A DNA stretch of 64,000 nt from AV69 sp036498205 (GTDB taxonomy: Bacteria; Verrucomicrobiota; Verrucomicrobiia; Chthoniobacterales; UBA10450), in contig DASXIC010000042.1 in NCBI GenBank assembly GCA_036498205.1, positions 10,560-74,559 on the forward strand, in the 5' to 3' direction. A program made the position numbers and the translations under genes. Shown one piece after another: positions 1 to 8,476 of this stretch. The first letter of the stretch is position 1. The number at the start of each line of letters is the position of its first letter. The notes under the pieces were generated by a model. That model saw only the letters and a list, made by a program, of their open reading frames with translations, had not been told where the DNA came from and searched no databases.

Positions 1-132
1 GGGGAGGTTTAGGCCTACGTCGGATTTTTTCTCGCGCAACTGATCCACAATCACAAGTCCATTTCAACATACGACGTCAATGAATGGAACCCTACCATCT
101 TCGGCATCTGCGACTCAGACGACACCTTTACA

Positions 133-1107
133 ATGAAAGCCTTGTACTTTCGCGAGACCGGCTCTCTAGATAATCTTCGCGTTGAGGACGTCGAAGTCCC
201 GCGCGTCGACCCTCACGGTGGTGAGGTTCTGGTTCGGGTACGCGCCGCTGCCATCAATCCGAGCGACCCCAAAAGCGTCCTCGGAAAAATCTCGGAGACC
301 AAACCTCCTCGAGTGCCGGGAAGGGATTTCGCCGGCATCGTTATTGAAGGTCCAGTGACATGGAAAGAGAAAGAAGTTTTTGGAACCGGCGGAAACCTGG
401 GGTTTGGACGGAATGGTTCACATGCAGAGTTTGTATCCGTGCCGGTGGAGGCCTTGGTTGAGAAACCCAAGCAGCTCAGTTTCGAACAAGCTGCTACTTT
501 AGGCTTGGGTTATGTGACTGCATGGAGCGCGATGGTGACGGCGGGTCGGGTATCCTCCAATGACATTGTGCTGGTGCTCGGAGCGACGGGCGCGGTCGGA
601 TCCGCTGCGGTAAAAATAGCCAAGCATATTGGCGCTAAGAGAGTCATCGGCGTTCTCAGAAAGGAAGCCGACCGCGTTAGGATCGACGGCATCCCTTCCG
701 ATGACTGGCTTGTTTTGGAAAAGGAACCTCTTCCCAAAGGTCTTGTTGAAATCACGCAAGGCAAAGGAGCGGACCTCGTTCTTGATGTGGTGGGAGGATC
801 ATCCTTTGAGTCAGTGAACCAATGCCTGGCTCATCGTGGACGTCACGTAGTAATCGCATCGATCGAGCCGAGAGTTTCGTTCAGTTTGGTAGACTTCTAT
901 CACTGTGAGGCACGGCTGATTGGCGTCGACACCTTGAAGCTTTCGTTCTCCGAGAGTGCGGGAGTTCTGCGAGAAATCGTCCCATTGGTGACCGCCGGCG
1001 TGCTAACGCCGCCTCAGTTAGATACTGTTGCTATCGAGCAAGGGCCGCGTGCTTACCGAGCCGTTCTGGAGGGAACCACGCCCCGCAAGCAAGTCATTCG
1101 GTTCTGA
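133..1107 (+). CDS. MDR-family NAD(P)-dependent oxidoreductase (quinone oxidoreductase-like)
   Basis: Zinc-independent medium-chain dehydrogenase/reductase of 324 aa. The N-terminal GroES-like half shows AAINPSDPK and PPRVPGRDFAG, the usual quinone-oxidoreductase signature. The Rossmann half carries the nucleotide-binding loop GATGAVG near residue 152, and the protein ends in a typical KQVIRF. I see no structural-zinc cysteine cluster, so a quinone or enone reductase is more likely than an alcohol dehydrogenase. The substrate cannot be told. The frame is open back to a TAG at 10-12 but the ATG at 133 is the first usable start. The gene is alone and converges on the TPR-like gene 32 bp downstream. 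Confidence 0.85.
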   Translation: MKALYFRETGSLDNLRVEDVEVPRVDPHGGEVLVRVRAAAINPSDPKSVLGKISETKPPRVPGRDFAGIVIEGPVTWKEKEVFGTGGNLGFGRNGSHAEFVSVPVEALVEKPKQLSFEQAATLGLGYVTAWSAMVTAGRVSSNDIVLVLGATGAVGSAAVKIAKHIGAKRVIGVLRKEADRVRIDGIPSDDWLVLEKEPLPKGLVEITQGKGADLVLDVVGGSSFESVNQCLAHRGRHVVIASIEPRVSFSLVDFYHCEARLIGVDTLKLSFSESAGVLREIVPLVTAGVLTPPQLDTVAIEQGPRAYRAVLEGTTPRKQVIRF

Positions 1108-1139
1108 CCTTTCAACGATTAAAGGTTGCACGATGGCCG

Positions 1140-1994
1140 TTAACGATTTGTCGGCGTGCCGGGTTTAATGCGCTCCAGTTCGTGCAAATATAGTTGATTA
1201 TCGGGAAATCGGTCGTGCAGTCCTCGCAAAAGTTCGCCGGCTTGGTCCAGGTTCTTGTCTCGCAAAGCGGCAACTGCCAGGAGGAGTTTTGCGAAAGGCT
1301 CGAGGTAATAACCGTGAAGTGCAGTCATGCGAAGCTCTTCGAGTCCTTTCTCGCGATCGATTCTCGACCCCGTAAGCCTGAGCAGAACGCGCATCGGAGT
1401 TGGCTTTAGACTTAATAAATAATTTTCCACGCCCAGGCCGAGATAAGCGTCAAATGCGTTCGGATCCACGGCCAGGAGTCTGTCTACATAGGGACGTCCT
1501 CGCTTGGTATAGCTAAGCGCGGCGAGATTCCGCTTCTCGACGAGCGCGGCATAGTCGGCCCGCAGGCCGCAGACGAGAGCCTTCACGAACAGCGCAGTCC
1601 CATCATTGGGCGAATTCTGAAGAGCGGAATCGGCCAGGCGATCGGCCTTATCGATCTGTTGGTTGAACTGCAGCCGCACTTGCGCGTCCGCTTGCAATTT
1701 CTTCCGGGCCGCAAACTGCGCGTCATCGACAAATAGCTCCGATTCGAGTGCTCCCAAACGCGTTAGCTCGGAGAAGAGATAGGCGGCGGCATCAGACACC
1801 GGTCCGAGAGGATCGGTAGAATGCTCCTGCATCCATTGGCGGAAAACTCGATGAGCATCCTCGAATTCGAGGTCGTACATTTTGAGCCAACCACGATAAA
1901 TCTCGTCGGTTCGGGGCAAGACCGAGTCTGCAGCGATGAGCGGCAAGATGCAGACGGCGGTGTTAAGGAGAGCGAGCACAACAATACGCGTCAC
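1140..1994 (-). CDS. Exported TPR-like hypothetical protein
   Basis: 284 aa with a clear signal peptide (hydrophobic residues 4-20, cleavage likely after LIAAD). The rest is mostly alpha-helical and looks like degenerate tetratricopeptide repeats: alternating small/large residues, GWLKMYDLEFEDAHRVF near residue 35, and a C-terminal repeat around DKNLDQAGELLRGLHDRFP. TPR proteins are protein-interaction scaffolds; no catalytic motif is visible. It stands alone, convergent with the upstream oxidoreductase, followed by a 339-bp spacer on its 5' side. The exact function is unknown. Confidence 0.7.
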   Translation of the reverse strand: MTRIVVLALLNTAVCILPLIAADSVLPRTDEIYRGWLKMYDLEFEDAHRVFRQWMQEHSTDPLGPVSDAAAYLFSELTRLGALESELFVDDAQFAARKKLQADAQVRLQFNQQIDKADRLADSALQNSPNDGTALFVKALVCGLRADYAALVEKRNLAALSYTKRGRPYVDRLLAVDPNAFDAYLGLGVENYLLSLKPTPMRVLLRLTGSRIDREKGLEELRMTALHGYYLEPFAKLLLAVAALRDKNLDQAGELLRGLHDRFPDNQLYLHELERIKPGTPTNR

Positions 1995-2333
1995 AAAATA
2001 TATGAGTAATCGTTCTTCAGTTTTGTTCGTTAGCGAGCGCAGAAAATTACGCCCCCGTTAGTTGCATCAATATGTATCCCTATCGATTTAAGCCCGGTTT
2101 CCGCGCTTCACTTTGGAGCCTAAGAGATTCGCTGGCAATGCCAGCCTCGCCTGTAGAATGCTTATTCGCTTGCTTCACTGACTAGGATGTAAACACGTAA
2201 AGGGAGGGTCGCATTTACTGGCCCGCCAAGCCGTAATCTTGGAGCGCCTAACAGCAAGTGAAATCAAAGTCCGCCTGCGCTTCGCTTGCGGCGTGACAGA
2301 GCTTCGTTCTCCCCGACGCTCCAGGGAAAAATC
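1995..2333. other. Intergenic spacer with partial tRNA-end copy and hairpins
   Basis: This 339-bp stretch holds no convincing reading frame. Three things are visible. (1) Bases 2115-2131 match 15 of 17 positions of the tRNA-Ala 3' end at 2335-2351, in the same orientation. (2) An imperfect hairpin lies at about 2269-2297 (CGCC...GGCG arms flanked by GTC/GAC). (3) A perfect 7-bp inverted repeat, GCTCCAG / CTGGAGC (2318-2324 and 2333-2339), overlaps the 3' end of the tRNA gene. It may be the scar of an old integration or a short tRNA duplication. Confidence 0.5.
2115..2131 (-). repeat. Partial copy of the tRNA-Ala 3' end
   Basis: The plus-strand text GGAGCCTAAGAGATTCG matches GGAGCCTAGGGGATTCG at 2335-2351 (acceptor plus part of the T arm of the tRNA-Ala) in 15 of 17 positions. 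Similarity falls off beyond this. A short 3'-tRNA duplicate is what integrase-type elements leave as an attachment site, but no integrase remains in the 220 bp between the copies. Confidence 0.45.
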
Positions 2334-2406
2334 TGGAGCCTAGGGGATTCGAACCCCTGACCTCCTCAATGCCATTGAGGCGCTCTACCAACTGAGCTAA
2401 GACCCC
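2334..2406 (-). tRNA. tRNA-Ala (GGC)
   Basis: The reverse strand folds as a full cloverleaf. The acceptor is GGGGTCT paired with AGGCTCC, with discriminator A. The D arm contains TTAGCTCAGTTGGTAGAGC, the anticodon arm is CCTCA-ATGGCAT-TGAGG with anticodon GGC, and the T arm is GGGGTTCGAATCCCC. The G3-U70 wobble pair, the alanine identity element, is present. CCA is not encoded. The 7-bp inverted repeat at 2318-2339 overlaps the 3' end. Confidence 0.97.
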
Positions 2407-2447
2407 GGAAGAATTTCAGATTGTAGATTCTCGATGGTTGATTGCAA

Positions 2448-3257
2448 CTAGCGCCCAATAATCGAAATGTTGGCGCTGCTCGCCGTTTGTATCACATGAT
2501 CTCTTTCCAGTAACAATGTCCGGCCCGCTTCGACCGCAATAACCCGAATCTTTGTTTCGGCGGCGGTGCGGACAGTTTCAAGGCCAATCACTGGGACATC
2601 GAAACGCATGTCCTGGTTCGGCTTCGAGACTTTGATCGCAATTGCACCGTCGCGCCCGAGCACACCGCCACGCCTGATCGTTTCATTTGTGCCATCAAAT
2701 CCTTCTACCGCGAGCACGGTTCCGTTTTTGACCACAACAGTTTGTCCAATGTCGAGCGACGCGATCTCTTTAGCGATCTTCCAGCCAAACTCTATGTCGG
2801 ATTTCTCTCGGCGCGATAGTTTTGGACCTGCGATCAGTCCTTCGGCCGCTAAAAAATTCTCGAGAAATGTCGTTGCTGGCAACAACCTGACTCCGATTTT
2901 TTCCAACTCGGCGCCAATTGCGGTAAAAATAGACTCGGCATTGCGACGTTTTAGTTTAGCTAGCAGCAGGAGAGCGCGCCAATCCGGTTGCAAATCGAAT
3001 AGATTTCGCGGAGCGATCTGCCCCGCCATAATCGCCTGACGTAATCCTGATTCGCGCAATGCCGAGAGCATTCGATTCAGCTGCCCCACGCGCAGCCAGG
3101 AAATCTCATCAACGAATTCGGCCAATCTTGGGTCTGTTTCCGCAGTAAAAGCGACAGCGGTAATCTTTCGAACGCCGCTCGAGCGCGCTGCTTGTGCCAG
3201 TACCTGCGGATAGGCGCCGTTGCCGGCGATTATTCCGAGATGATCGAGCGACTGCAA
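2448..3257 (-). CDS. lpxI: UDP-2,3-diacylglucosamine pyrophosphatase LpxI
   Basis: 269 aa, full length for the DUF1009/LpxI family. It hydrolyses UDP-2,3-diacylglucosamine to lipid X and UMP, the fourth step of lipid A synthesis, at the cytoplasmic face of the inner membrane. The N-terminal half opens with LGIIAGNGAYP and has an IMAGQI motif. The C-terminal catalytic half shows DIGQTVVVKNG, VLAVEGFDGTNETIRRGG and KPNQDMRFDVPVIG, all typical of LpxI and not of the LpxH metallophosphatase. It starts only 19 bp after the stop of atpC on the same strand, so it is probably the last gene of the ATP synthase transcript. lpxB lies elsewhere in the window (39.1 kb). Confidence 0.93.
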   Translation of the reverse strand: MQSLDHLGIIAGNGAYPQVLAQAARSSGVRKITAVAFTAETDPRLAEFVDEISWLRVGQLNRMLSALRESGLRQAIMAGQIAPRNLFDLQPDWRALLLLAKLKRRNAESIFTAIGAELEKIGVRLLPATTFLENFLAAEGLIAGPKLSRREKSDIEFGWKIAKEIASLDIGQTVVVKNGTVLAVEGFDGTNETIRRGGVLGRDGAIAIKVSKPNQDMRFDVPVIGLETVRTAAETKIRVIAVEAGRTLLLERDHVIQTASSANISIIGR

Positions 3258-3276
3258 AATTCGCGCAGCGGAACTC

Positions 3277-3684
3277 TTAAGAGTGGCGGCGACGCTTCAC
3301 GTGCAACTGGGCCAGTGCTTTGCTCAAGGTTGCCTGCAGCGCTGCGACTTCCTCTTTGCTGTGATCTTCCTTCATCGCTGACTGCGCGCGCGCAACTGCT
3401 TCTTCGGCGGCGTGCTCATCGATTTGCTCAGAACCGAGCGCCATGTCGGTAAGGACAGAAACCCGGTCCGCTGTTATTTCGATAAATCCCTCCCCGACGG
3501 CGAGAGAACTTACCCGACCGTCCTTTATGACGCGCAATTCCCCCGGCTTTAAAATCGTAAGCAAAGGGACATGCTTCGGATAAACGCCAAGATCGCCTTC
3601 CGACCCGGGAAGCGTGACCATCTCGACATTCTCCGAATAAGCCGTAGTTTCAGGTGTAACTATCTCAAGACGTAGCGTTGCCAT
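3277..3684 (-). CDS. atpC: ATP synthase F1 epsilon subunit
   Basis: 135 aa. The N-terminal beta-sandwich is recognisable from LRLEIVTPETTAYSENVEMVTLPGSEGDLGV and the HVPLLTILKPGEL segment. The C-terminal helical hairpin (HAAEEAVARAQSAM onward) is present. Epsilon belongs to the central stalk, couples gamma to the c-ring and can inhibit ATP hydrolysis through its C-terminal helices. Its ATG overlaps the last base of atpD. It is the last subunit gene of the operon, with lpxI 19 bp downstream. Confidence 0.96.
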   Translation of the reverse strand: MATLRLEIVTPETTAYSENVEMVTLPGSEGDLGVYPKHVPLLTILKPGELRVIKDGRVSSLAVGEGFIEITADRVSVLTDMALGSEQIDEHAAEEAVARAQSAMKEDHSKEEVAALQATLSKALAQLHVKRRRHS

Positions 3685-5093
3685 CAGTTTTCGTTGATCT
3701 GGTCGATGCCGCCTTTCATGTAGAAATTCGTCTCCGGAACTTCGTCGTATTTGCCATCGAGAATCTCTTTAAAACCGCGCACCGTTTCAGCAATCGGCAC
3801 GTATTGCCCCTTATGGCCGGTGAAAACTTCCGCGACATGAAATGGCTGACTGAGAAAACGCTGGATCTTCCGCGCCCGGTAAACGGTCAGTTTGTCTTCC
3901 GGCGAAAGTTCGTCCATGCCGAGAATCGCGATGATGTCCTGCAAATCCTTATATCGTTGCAAAACGCGCTGCACGCCGCGTGCGACGTTGTAGTGATCTT
4001 CACCCACCACTTCTGGAGCAAGTGCCTTCGAGGTTGAGGCGAGCGGATCGACCGCCGGGTAAATTCCAAGCTCGGCAATCGAACGCTCAAGCACAATGGT
4101 GGAATCCAGGTGCGCAAACGTGTTCGCTGGCGCAGGATCGGTGAGATCGTCGGCCGGAACATAGACGGCCTGGAAAGAAGTAATCGATCCTTTGTGGGTG
4201 GAAGTAATTCGTTCCTGCAAATCGCCCATCTCCGCCGCCAGTGTCGGCTGATAGCCGACCGCGCTAGGCGTGCGTCCGAGCAAAGCAGATACTTCTGAGC
4301 CGGCTTGCGAGAAACGAAAGATATTGTCGATGAACAAAAGCACATCCTGGCTTTTTTCATCACGGAAATATTCGGTCATCGCCAGGGCCGAGAGAGCTAC
4401 GCGCAAACGCGCGCCGGGCGGCTCATTCATTTGTCCGAAGACAAGCGCGACCTTGGATTTTGATAAGTCTTTCTGATCGATCACGCCGGCGTCGCTCATT
4501 TCCTTATAAAGGTCGTTGCCTTCGCGCGTCCGCTCCCCCACCCCGGCAAATACGGAATAACCGCCATGCTTCATCGCGATGTTGTTAATCAGTTCCTGGA
4601 TAATGACGGTCTTGCCCACGCCGGCACCGCCGAAGGCACCGACTTTACCGCCACGGGTAAACGGGCAGACGAGGTCGATTACTTTGATCCCGGTTTCAAG
4701 AATCGATGCCGTTGTCTCCTGGTCGGTCAGGTCCGGCGATTTGCGATGAATCGGATAACGTTTGGTGAACTTAACCGGGCCGCGCTCGTCCACCGGATCG
4801 CCGGTAACGTTGAAGACACGACCGAGCACACCATCTCCAACTGGCACACTGATCGGAGCGCCGGTGTCGCTCACTTTCATTCCTCGCTTCAGGCCTTCGG
4901 TGGAGGACATGGCGATTGATCTCGCCCAATTGTCACCGAGGTGCTGTTGCACTTCGAGCGTGAGCTTGGTCGGATTGCCATTCACTTCGTACTCGATTTC
5001 CAGGGCGTTGTAGATGCGCGGCAAACGCGCGCCTTCGGGAAATTCCACATCGACCACCGGGCCGATTACCTGAACAATGTTACCTGTATTCAT
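3684..5093 (-). CDS. atpD: ATP synthase F1 beta subunit
   Basis: 469 aa from the ATG at 5093 (MNTGNIVQVIGPVVDVEFPEG). A longer frame reaches 5135 but its extra 14 residues are arginine-rich and overlap atpG, so I reject it. This is the catalytic subunit. The P-loop GGAGVGKT lies at residues 155-162. The catalytic glutamate in GVGERTREGNDLY, LLFIDNIFRFSQAGSEVSALLGR and the C-terminal DELSPEDK (DELSEED equivalent) are all intact. With atpA it forms the alpha3beta3 hexamer that makes ATP. It sits 4 bp from the 3' end of atpG. Confidence 0.98.
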   Translation of the reverse strand: MNTGNIVQVIGPVVDVEFPEGARLPRIYNALEIEYEVNGNPTKLTLEVQQHLGDNWARSIAMSSTEGLKRGMKVSDTGAPISVPVGDGVLGRVFNVTGDPVDERGPVKFTKRYPIHRKSPDLTDQETTASILETGIKVIDLVCPFTRGGKVGAFGGAGVGKTVIIQELINNIAMKHGGYSVFAGVGERTREGNDLYKEMSDAGVIDQKDLSKSKVALVFGQMNEPPGARLRVALSALAMTEYFRDEKSQDVLLFIDNIFRFSQAGSEVSALLGRTPSAVGYQPTLAAEMGDLQERITSTHKGSITSFQAVYVPADDLTDPAPANTFAHLDSTIVLERSIAELGIYPAVDPLASTSKALAPEVVGEDHYNVARGVQRVLQRYKDLQDIIAILGMDELSPEDKLTVYRARKIQRFLSQPFHVAEVFTGHKGQYVPIAETVRGFKEILDGKYDEVPETNFYMKGGIDQINEN

Positions 5094-5097
5094 AAAT

Positions 5098-5961
5098 TTA
5101 TTGGCCAAGCGCCATCTGCGCCGTCGCGATCTCAAGCAGCTCGGTGGTGATGCTGGCCTGCCGCATCTTGTTATATTCGAGCGTTAGATCTTTGATAAAT
5201 TGCAGTGCGTTGTCGGTGGCGTTCTTCATTGCCACCATGCGCGCACTGTGCTCGGAGGCGCGTGCGTCCAGGATCATCTGATAAACCTGGTACTGGATAT
5301 AATACGGCAGCATCGCATCCAGGACCTGTTCCGCTGTCGGCTCGAAGATGTAACCAAGCATCGGGTCGGTCCCGTTCTGCTTCTGCTCTTTCCCCAAATC
5401 GAACGGACTGATCGGGAGCAAGGTCTCCGCCGTCGGTCGCTGATTGATGGTGTTGATGAAATGCGTGAAAAGCACGGAAACCTTGTCCACCTCGCCGGCG
5501 AGAAATTTCTCTATCGCAAAATTGGCGATCGGTTTGGTCTCGACGAACGAAGGCGAGTCTTTCAATTCGAAGTCGGCCAGCAACTCACGTTTTGTGCGCG
5601 CGAGAAATTGACGCGCTTTTCGCCCAGCGACGACATATCCGGTTTTCGTCGCATCGAAGCGTGCTGCCTCGCGCAGTAAGTTCGTATTCAGCGCGCCGGC
5701 CAGCCCCTTGTCAGTGCTAATGACGATCACCAGTTCCTTCTTCACCTCACGTACTTGAAGCAGAGGATGCAGTTTGGCGTCGGTCCGCTGCTGCAATGAA
5801 ACGAAGACTTTATTCATCACTGTCGCATACGGCCGACCGGCAAGCGCGCGTTGCTGTGCACGACGCATCTTCGATGCGGCCACCATCTGCATCGCCTTTG
5901 TGATCTGCGCCGTATTTCGGATCGATTTGATCCGGCGCCGAATATCCTGTGTCTTCGCCAT
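5098..5961 (-). CDS. atpG: ATP synthase F1 gamma subunit
   Basis: 287 aa, normal size. Both coiled-coil ends of the rotary shaft are present: N-terminal DIRRRIKSIRNTAQITKAM with MVAASKMRRAQ, and C-terminal MVAMKNATDNA with EYNKMRQASITTELLEI. The middle Rossmann-like part has VISTDKGLAGALN. Gamma turns inside the alpha3beta3 hexamer and transmits torque from the c-ring. It lies 13 bp after atpA. Confidence 0.97.
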   Translation of the reverse strand: MAKTQDIRRRIKSIRNTAQITKAMQMVAASKMRRAQQRALAGRPYATVMNKVFVSLQQRTDAKLHPLLQVREVKKELVIVISTDKGLAGALNTNLLREAARFDATKTGYVVAGRKARQFLARTKRELLADFELKDSPSFVETKPIANFAIEKFLAGEVDKVSVLFTHFINTINQRPTAETLLPISPFDLGKEQKQNGTDPMLGYIFEPTAEQVLDAMLPYYIQYQVYQMILDARASEHSARMVAMKNATDNALQFIKDLTLEYNKMRQASITTELLEIATAQMALGQ

Positions 5962-5974
5962 TGGCCGTTTGTCG

Positions 5975-7513
5975 TTAGCCGACAGGCTTGGTTGCCACGA
6001 ATTCTTCCAGAGTCGCTTTTAAATTCCCTTCCAACTCGGGATCGAGCTGCTTCTTTTCGCGGACCGCGGCGAGTAGCGATTCCTTTCGTGTTTCCAGGAA
6101 ATCCTGCAGTTTATTCTGAAACTCCTTCACCCGATCCACTGGCACGGAATCGAGAAATCCATTCTGCATGGCCCACATCACCGCCACCTGGAGCTCCACT
6201 GGCAGGGGATTGTATTGTTTTTGCTTAAAGAGTTCGACAATCCGCTGACCGCGATCAAGGCGTGCCTTGGTCGCGGCGTCCAAGTCCGAACCGAACTGGG
6301 CAAAGGCGGCGAGTTCCCGGAATTGCGCAAGGTCGAGCTTCACCTTACCGGCGACCTGCTTAATGGCCTTGATTTGGGCAGCCGAACCTACCCGGCTGAC
6401 GGATAGACCCACCGAGATCGCCGGACGTATCCCCTGATAGAACAGATCCGTCTCCAGATAAATTTGCCCATCGGTTATGGAGATGACGTTTGTCGGGATG
6501 TAGGCCGAGACGTCACCGGCCTGTGTCTCGATAATTGGAAGGGCGGTCAACGAGCCTCCGCCCGCCGCCTCTGTCACGCGCGCCGCGCGCTCAAGAAGGC
6601 GGGAATGCAAATAGAAAACGTCTCCCGGATAGGCTTCACGACCCGACGGCCGTTTTAAGACGAGAGAAACCTGGCGATAAGCGACCGCGTGCTTCGACAA
6701 GTCGTCATAGATGATGAGCGCATCCATCCCATGGTCCATGAACCATTCTCCCATTGCAGCTCCCGCAAACGGGGCAAGATATTGGTTTGTCGCCGTGTCC
6801 GATGCTGGCGCGGAAATGATCGTTGTATATGGCATCGCGCCGGCTTTTTCTAAAACACCGAGCGCACGTGCGACGTTGGAATTCTTCTGACCGATAGCAA
6901 CGTAAATGCAATAAAGCGGCCGATGATCTTTCAAGCGACCTTCCTCCGCAGCCTTGTTTAACCGCGCCTGGCTGATGATCGTGTCCAGCGCAATCGTCGA
7001 TTTACCCGTCGCCCGATCACCGATAATCAATTCGCGCTGGCCGCGCCCGATCGGAATCATCGCGTCAATCGCCATGATTCCGGTTTGAACCGGCTCGCTC
7101 ACGCTACGCCGTTTGATAATTCCGGGAGCGATCTTCTCTACCGGATAGAAAGTCTCGGCCTTGACCGGACCTTTGCCGTCGAGTGGCTGGCCGAGCGTAT
7201 TAACAACCCGCCCCAGCAAAGCTTTGCCTACTGGCACCTGGAGGAGTTTGCCGGTGGTACGGACTTCATCGCCTTCAGACACGTTGACATTGTCGCCGAG
7301 AAGAATCGCGCCGACTTCAGTTTCCTCAAGGTTAAGCGCGAGACCATAAACGTCGTTTTGAAACTCGATCATTTCGTTCAGCATCACATCGCTTAAGCCC
7401 TCTATGCGGGCGACTCCGTCTCCGGTTTCTCGAACAACACCGACGTTACTTTTGGTCGTCGATGTTTTTAGACCGGCAATCTTTGTTTCGATTTCTTCAA
7501 GTATGCTGTTCAT
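5975..7513 (-). CDS. atpA: ATP synthase F1 alpha subunit
   Basis: 512 aa. It starts MNSILEEIETKIAGL and has the non-catalytic P-loop GDRATGKST at about 165-173, the arginine-finger region PAISVGLSVSRVGSAAQ, and the family signature around SLVLKRPSGREAYPGDVFYLHSR in two parts. It binds regulatory nucleotides and completes the alpha3beta3 ring. It begins 12 bp after atpH. Nothing looks truncated. Confidence 0.98.
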   Translation of the reverse strand: MNSILEEIETKIAGLKTSTTKSNVGVVRETGDGVARIEGLSDVMLNEMIEFQNDVYGLALNLEETEVGAILLGDNVNVSEGDEVRTTGKLLQVPVGKALLGRVVNTLGQPLDGKGPVKAETFYPVEKIAPGIIKRRSVSEPVQTGIMAIDAMIPIGRGQRELIIGDRATGKSTIALDTIISQARLNKAAEEGRLKDHRPLYCIYVAIGQKNSNVARALGVLEKAGAMPYTTIISAPASDTATNQYLAPFAGAAMGEWFMDHGMDALIIYDDLSKHAVAYRQVSLVLKRPSGREAYPGDVFYLHSRLLERAARVTEAAGGGSLTALPIIETQAGDVSAYIPTNVISITDGQIYLETDLFYQGIRPAISVGLSVSRVGSAAQIKAIKQVAGKVKLDLAQFRELAAFAQFGSDLDAATKARLDRGQRIVELFKQKQYNPLPVELQVAVMWAMQNGFLDSVPVDRVKEFQNKLQDFLETRKESLLAAVREKKQLDPELEGNLKATLEEFVATKPVG

Positions 7514-7525
7514 GGTTTTTGTTTA

Positions 7526-7918
7526 TCAAAGTTGCTGCTGCAATCGCTCGAGACGATTGCGCACGCTGCTGTCCCACACGTCGCTACCAACGCGAATTTT
7601 CATCCCCCCGAGCAAGGCGGGATTGACGACGAACTCGGAAGTCAGATCCGTCCCGTAACGCTTCTTCAGGTTGCCGACGATCTGAGATCCCACGTTCGAA
7701 TTCAAGGGCGTCGCGGTCTCAATACGCGCATGCCGTTTCTCCGCCTCCAGACGGAGGAGACGTTTGTAATAATCCAGGATCTTAATGTAACTCCGCGGTT
7801 TCTTGGTCAGAACGGAGTCGACTACCGACACCACTCGACCCTGGTCGAGCTGATTATCGGTGAAACTCGCGCGCAATAGTTCGCGCGCAATTTGCCGCAC
7901 CTCCTTTGAAACACGCAT
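7526..7918 (-). CDS. atpH: ATP synthase F1 delta subunit (short form)
   Basis: 130 aa, in the atpH slot between atpF and atpA. The C-terminal half, with ATPLNSNVGSQIVGNLKKRYG and VNPALLGGMKIRVGSDVWDSSVRNRLERL, is the typical OSCP/delta C-terminus. The N-terminal helical bundle that docks on top of F1 is much shorter than in the usual delta of about 175-180 aa. No in-frame start upstream would restore it without running into atpF. Delta links the peripheral stalk (subunit b) to F1, so this implies a modified docking interface. Confidence 0.9.
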   Translation of the reverse strand: MRVSKEVRQIARELLRASFTDNQLDQGRVVSVVDSVLTKKPRSYIKILDYYKRLLRLEAEKRHARIETATPLNSNVGSQIVGNLKKRYGTDLTSEFVVNPALLGGMKIRVGSDVWDSSVRNRLERLQQQL

Positions 7919-7927
7919 TCTCTTGGA

Positions 7928-8467
7928 TTACGCGATCTGGCGCGTCGCCTCCTCCTGGAGCCGTTTTTGATCGTCCGGCGTCAACACCTTACCCGTCACC
8001 TTCGCTGTCGTATCGACGACGAGCCGGCCGAGCTCCCGCTTCAACTGCGACATTGTGCGCTCATGCTCGATCGCGCTGGCTTCGCGGGCTTTAGCTACGA
8101 TTTGTTCCGCGGCCGCAATTGCTTCCTGCTGCTTGCGCTCAGCCAGAATGCCGCTGCTGGCGCGCGCTTCGTCGATCATTTTTTGCGCTTCGGCATTCGC
8201 TTTTGCCAGAATCTCAGCGTGTCGTTGTTCCGCTTCCGCCAGCTGTTGCTTGATCTTTTCCGCGTTCAATTGCGCCTGCGCAATTTGATCACGGCGCTGA
8301 TGAAGCACAGCAAGGATCGGTTTATAGGCAAATACCCGCAGGGCAATCATGACGATGACGAAGCTGATCACCTGCGAAAGGAAGAGCCACGGATTCCAGC
8401 CGAAGGTCTCGACCGTATCCCGCACGATATCGCCCGCTCCCGCAGCAGCCAAATACATCGGCATCAT
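7928..8467 (-). CDS. atpF: ATP synthase Fo subunit b
   Basis: 179 aa. It has one N-terminal transmembrane helix (about residues 26-48, WLFLSQVISFVIVMIALRVF) followed by a long charged Ala/Gln/Glu/Lys-rich coiled coil, the peripheral stalk. Three near-N-terminal methionines (8467, 8464, 8458) are possible starts and no Shine-Dalgarno site decides between them. A single b gene is present, so the stalk is probably a b2 homodimer. It lies 9 bp after atpE and 9 bp before atpH. Confidence 0.95.
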   Translation of the reverse strand: MMPMYLAAAGAGDIVRDTVETFGWNPWLFLSQVISFVIVMIALRVFAYKPILAVLHQRRDQIAQAQLNAEKIKQQLAEAEQRHAEILAKANAEAQKMIDEARASSGILAERKQQEAIAAAEQIVAKAREASAIEHERTMSQLKRELGRLVVDTTAKVTGKVLTPDDQKRLQEEATRQIA

Positions 8468-8476
8468 AAGCGACTG

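Noticed and set aside
5094..5135. Longer atpD start
   Set aside because: Arginine-rich, overlaps atpG and precedes the conserved MNTGNIVQVIGP start.
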